Shown one piece after another: positions 22,990 to 24,135 of a DNA stretch of 24,135 bases (positions within the stretch are counted from its first letter, which is position 1; each line of letters starts with the position of its first letter). The DNA lies in NCBI GenBank assembly GCA_009774345.1, contig VSNR01000051.1:1-24135 (forward strand), in the 5' to 3' direction. Source of the stretch: Lachnospiraceae bacterium (GTDB taxonomy: Bacteria; Bacillota; Clostridia; Lachnospirales; Lachnospiraceae). The notes below the pieces were generated by a model. That model was not told where the DNA came from, made no database searches, and saw only the letters and a program-made list of their open reading frames with translations. Both the position numbers and the translations under genes were made by a program.

Positions 22990-23044
22990 CCGTCAAAATG
23001 ACGGCAAAGTTTTTGTTGACGGCATAGCAACGGCAGACTATAAT
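22990..23044 (+). promoter_or_regulatory. promoter and CGTCA/TGACGG repeats before the 129-residue gene
   Basis: TTGACG (23016-23021) and TATAAT (23039-23044) are 17 bp apart. CCGTCA (22990-22995) pairs with TGACGG (22999-23004) across AAA, and the unit TGACGGCA occurs at 22999-23006 and again at 23017-23024 over the -35. This is a second repeat family distinct from the GGAC boxes. Confidence 0.55.
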
Positions 23045-23073
23045 AAATGAAACAGGAGAGTGAATATAAAGAA

Positions 23074-23463
23074 ATGGGGAAAACGATGAAACATATGGTA
23101 TATATCAGTGACGAAGAACGCGAAAAATGCCGCAAAGTCAAGGAGGCATTTGCAGAACTTGAAGATGAAGATATTGATATTATGGTAGCTGACGCCGGGC
23201 GGTACGGCTATGTGCGCCTGATGTATTATAATGAGATTTACGGTTTTGACGAAGCGTACTGTTACACGGAAAGCCTTGCACTTTTTAATGACTTGTGGAC
23301 CGACTGGCTCAATGCACAGCTCTTTAAGATTGCACTCGAGGATGAGCCGCTGATGGATTTGGATTATGAGGATATTTTCAAGGCACTGCCCATAGAAAAG
23401 CAGCAGGCATTAATGCGCAGACGGCAGGAGTTTGCAGAGCAGTCAGGAATCAGTGTTTCCTGA
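23074..23463 (+). CDS. acidic protein of unknown function
   Basis: The product is 129 residues from ATG 23074; an in-frame ATG at 23047 falls at or before the predicted transcription start, and ATG 23086 is also possible. The AGGAG site (23054-23058) is 15 bases from 23074, which is long. The sequence is acidic and helical: SDEEREKCRKVKEAFAELEDEDIDIMVADAGRYGYVRLMYY, then LFNDLWTDWLNAQLFKIALEDEPLMDLDYEDIFKALP, with a basic end (KQQALMRRRQEF). No signal peptide or membrane segment is seen, and I recognise no family. It diverges from the XRE gene and shares its repeat-rich control region, so it may be the gene that XRE regulates. Confidence 0.65.
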   Translation: MGKTMKHMVYISDEEREKCRKVKEAFAELEDEDIDIMVADAGRYGYVRLMYYNEIYGFDEAYCYTESLALFNDLWTDWLNAQLFKIALEDEPLMDLDYEDIFKALPIEKQQALMRRRQEFAEQSGISVS

Positions 23464-23523
23464 ACCGCTCACTTTGCCCCTCCATAATATGTTTCCCTCT
23501 CTCTTTCAAAAGTATCTTTTCCT

Positions 23524-24135
23524 TCACTCATATGTGCGCGGCCTGCACACCAATACCACTGTCACCAGCGCGCCCAGCACGACAATCACCACTGCCGCCG
23601 ACATAAGCGGCAACACAGAGCTTCCTTGATACGCGGCTGAATTGATATCAAAAATCTCAACATTCACATCTGCGAGCTTTAGCTCTGTCTGAGCATCTGC
23701 CGCGACTGCCGCCACACTGCCGCCAAGTGATTCCACCAAATCCTTGTCTGCCTGTAGCTGGTCCATCAGCACCGTGCCGTCCGCAAGACGGAAGCTCACG
23801 CGGGACAACTCGATGTTCGCAGTATCAGAAACCGTATTCCACCACGACCCATATCCAAAATACAGCGCCTCCGCTCCTGAAAGCCATGTCAGAACGCCGC
23901 TAAAATCAGAGTCCGGCGTAAAATCACCGTCCGCCGCCTGCGGATTATCCAGAATCGTCTGGTCATAGCACAGCACATCATCCGCATAGACTGCGAATCC
24001 CTCCGGCAGCAGCTCAATGCGAATCAGCGCGCCATCCTTGATATAATCCGTAACGATATTATAACTCATACTTCGCATACTAAAAACAGGCATATCATTG
24101 GAAGCTATGCCACCTTGGGTATCTGAAAACGGTTT
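23524..24135 (-). CDS. surface protein with C-terminal membrane anchor (5' end outside window)
   Basis: The frame is open to the window edge, giving at least 203 residues of the C-terminal part; the ATG at 24093 is only internal. The visible part alternates short strands (ALIRIELLPEGFAVYADDVLCYDQ; LTWLSGAEALYFGYGSWW; NIELSRVSFRLADGTVL). This pattern recalls the end of a concanavalin/LamG-like beta-sandwich, but no family is certain. A 30-residue link and one hydrophobic segment (VLPLMSAAVVIVVLGALVTVVLV) follow, ending in CRPRTYE. That gives an extracellular domain with a single C-terminal transmembrane anchor and a short basic cytoplasmic tail. There is no LPxTG motif. The neighbour upstream is not visible. 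Confidence 0.7.
   Translation of the reverse strand, partial: KPFSDTQGGIASNDMPVFSMRSMSYNIVTDYIKDGALIRIELLPEGFAVYADDVLCYDQTILDNPQAADGDFTPDSDFSGVLTWLSGAEALYFGYGSWWNTVSDTANIELSRVSFRLADGTVLMDQLQADKDLVESLGGSVAAVAADAQTELKLADVNVEIFDINSAAYQGSSVLPLMSAAVVIVVLGALVTVVLVCRPRTYE

Noticed and set aside
1..24135. CRISPR arrays, tRNA or rRNA genes, insertion sequences with transposase
   Set aside because: No regularly spaced repeats, cloverleaf or rRNA-like stretches, and no transposase or integrase frames were recognised.

Overview
The window looks like chromosome from a Firmicute of the class Clostridia, most likely Lachnospiraceae. This rests on strong AGGAGG ribosome sites, TTGACA/TATAAT promoters, middling GC with AT-rich patches, many small ABC systems, an AgrA/AgrC-type pair, YtrA-type and MerR regulators, and an AAA-ATPase/PD-(D/E)XK gene of a kind common in gut anaerobes. 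The genus is inference; no rRNA or tRNA gene was seen.

Left part (1-5650). A response-regulator gene is cut off after its receiver domain (-). It is followed by an AAA-ATPase/PD-(D/E)XK gene (+) and a lantibiotic-immunity-like ABC pair whose 508-residue permease is an internal tandem duplication (+). Two near-identical TAAGG-N6-TAAGG boxes lie upstream of the nuclease gene and of the ABC pair; their 11-bp period is what an OmpR-type regulator would bind. A MerR regulator and an overlapping 52-residue membrane protein, previously easy to miss, run the other way.

AT-rich patch (5650-7050). It holds a JAB/MPN-domain protein with a 54-residue helical partner (-) and what looks like the N-terminal stump of an Imm21-type immunity protein (+). 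It may be the debris of a toxin/immunity or other mobile locus. Next come an alpha/beta-hydrolase-GNAT fusion (+) and a YtrA-type GntR/ABC operon (-) with a large dyad over its promoter.

Middle (10069-13213). A 493-bp stretch without a gene contains the GntR operator and a 182-bp fold-back (MITE-like) element. Then follow an unknown gene (+), a class I aspartate-type aminotransferase (-), and an unknown immunity-like gene (+) whose 3' end overlaps the next, convergent gene.

Peptide/drug export and signalling (13168-20701). Two half-size ABC exporters are translationally coupled (-). Upstream lie a LytTR regulator and a sensor-less GHKL kinase with their own promoter and terminator. A divergent small gene and a membrane-bound EAL phosphodiesterase with a degenerate GGDEF domain follow.

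Right part (20783-24135). An AAA ATPase and a 170-residue possible Toprim-like partner form a two-gene operon that looks like an abortive-infection/RloAB- or PARIS-like defence module. An XRE regulator sits beside it, with a repeat-rich intergenic control region facing an unknown acidic protein gene. The window ends inside a cell-surface protein with a C-terminal membrane anchor.
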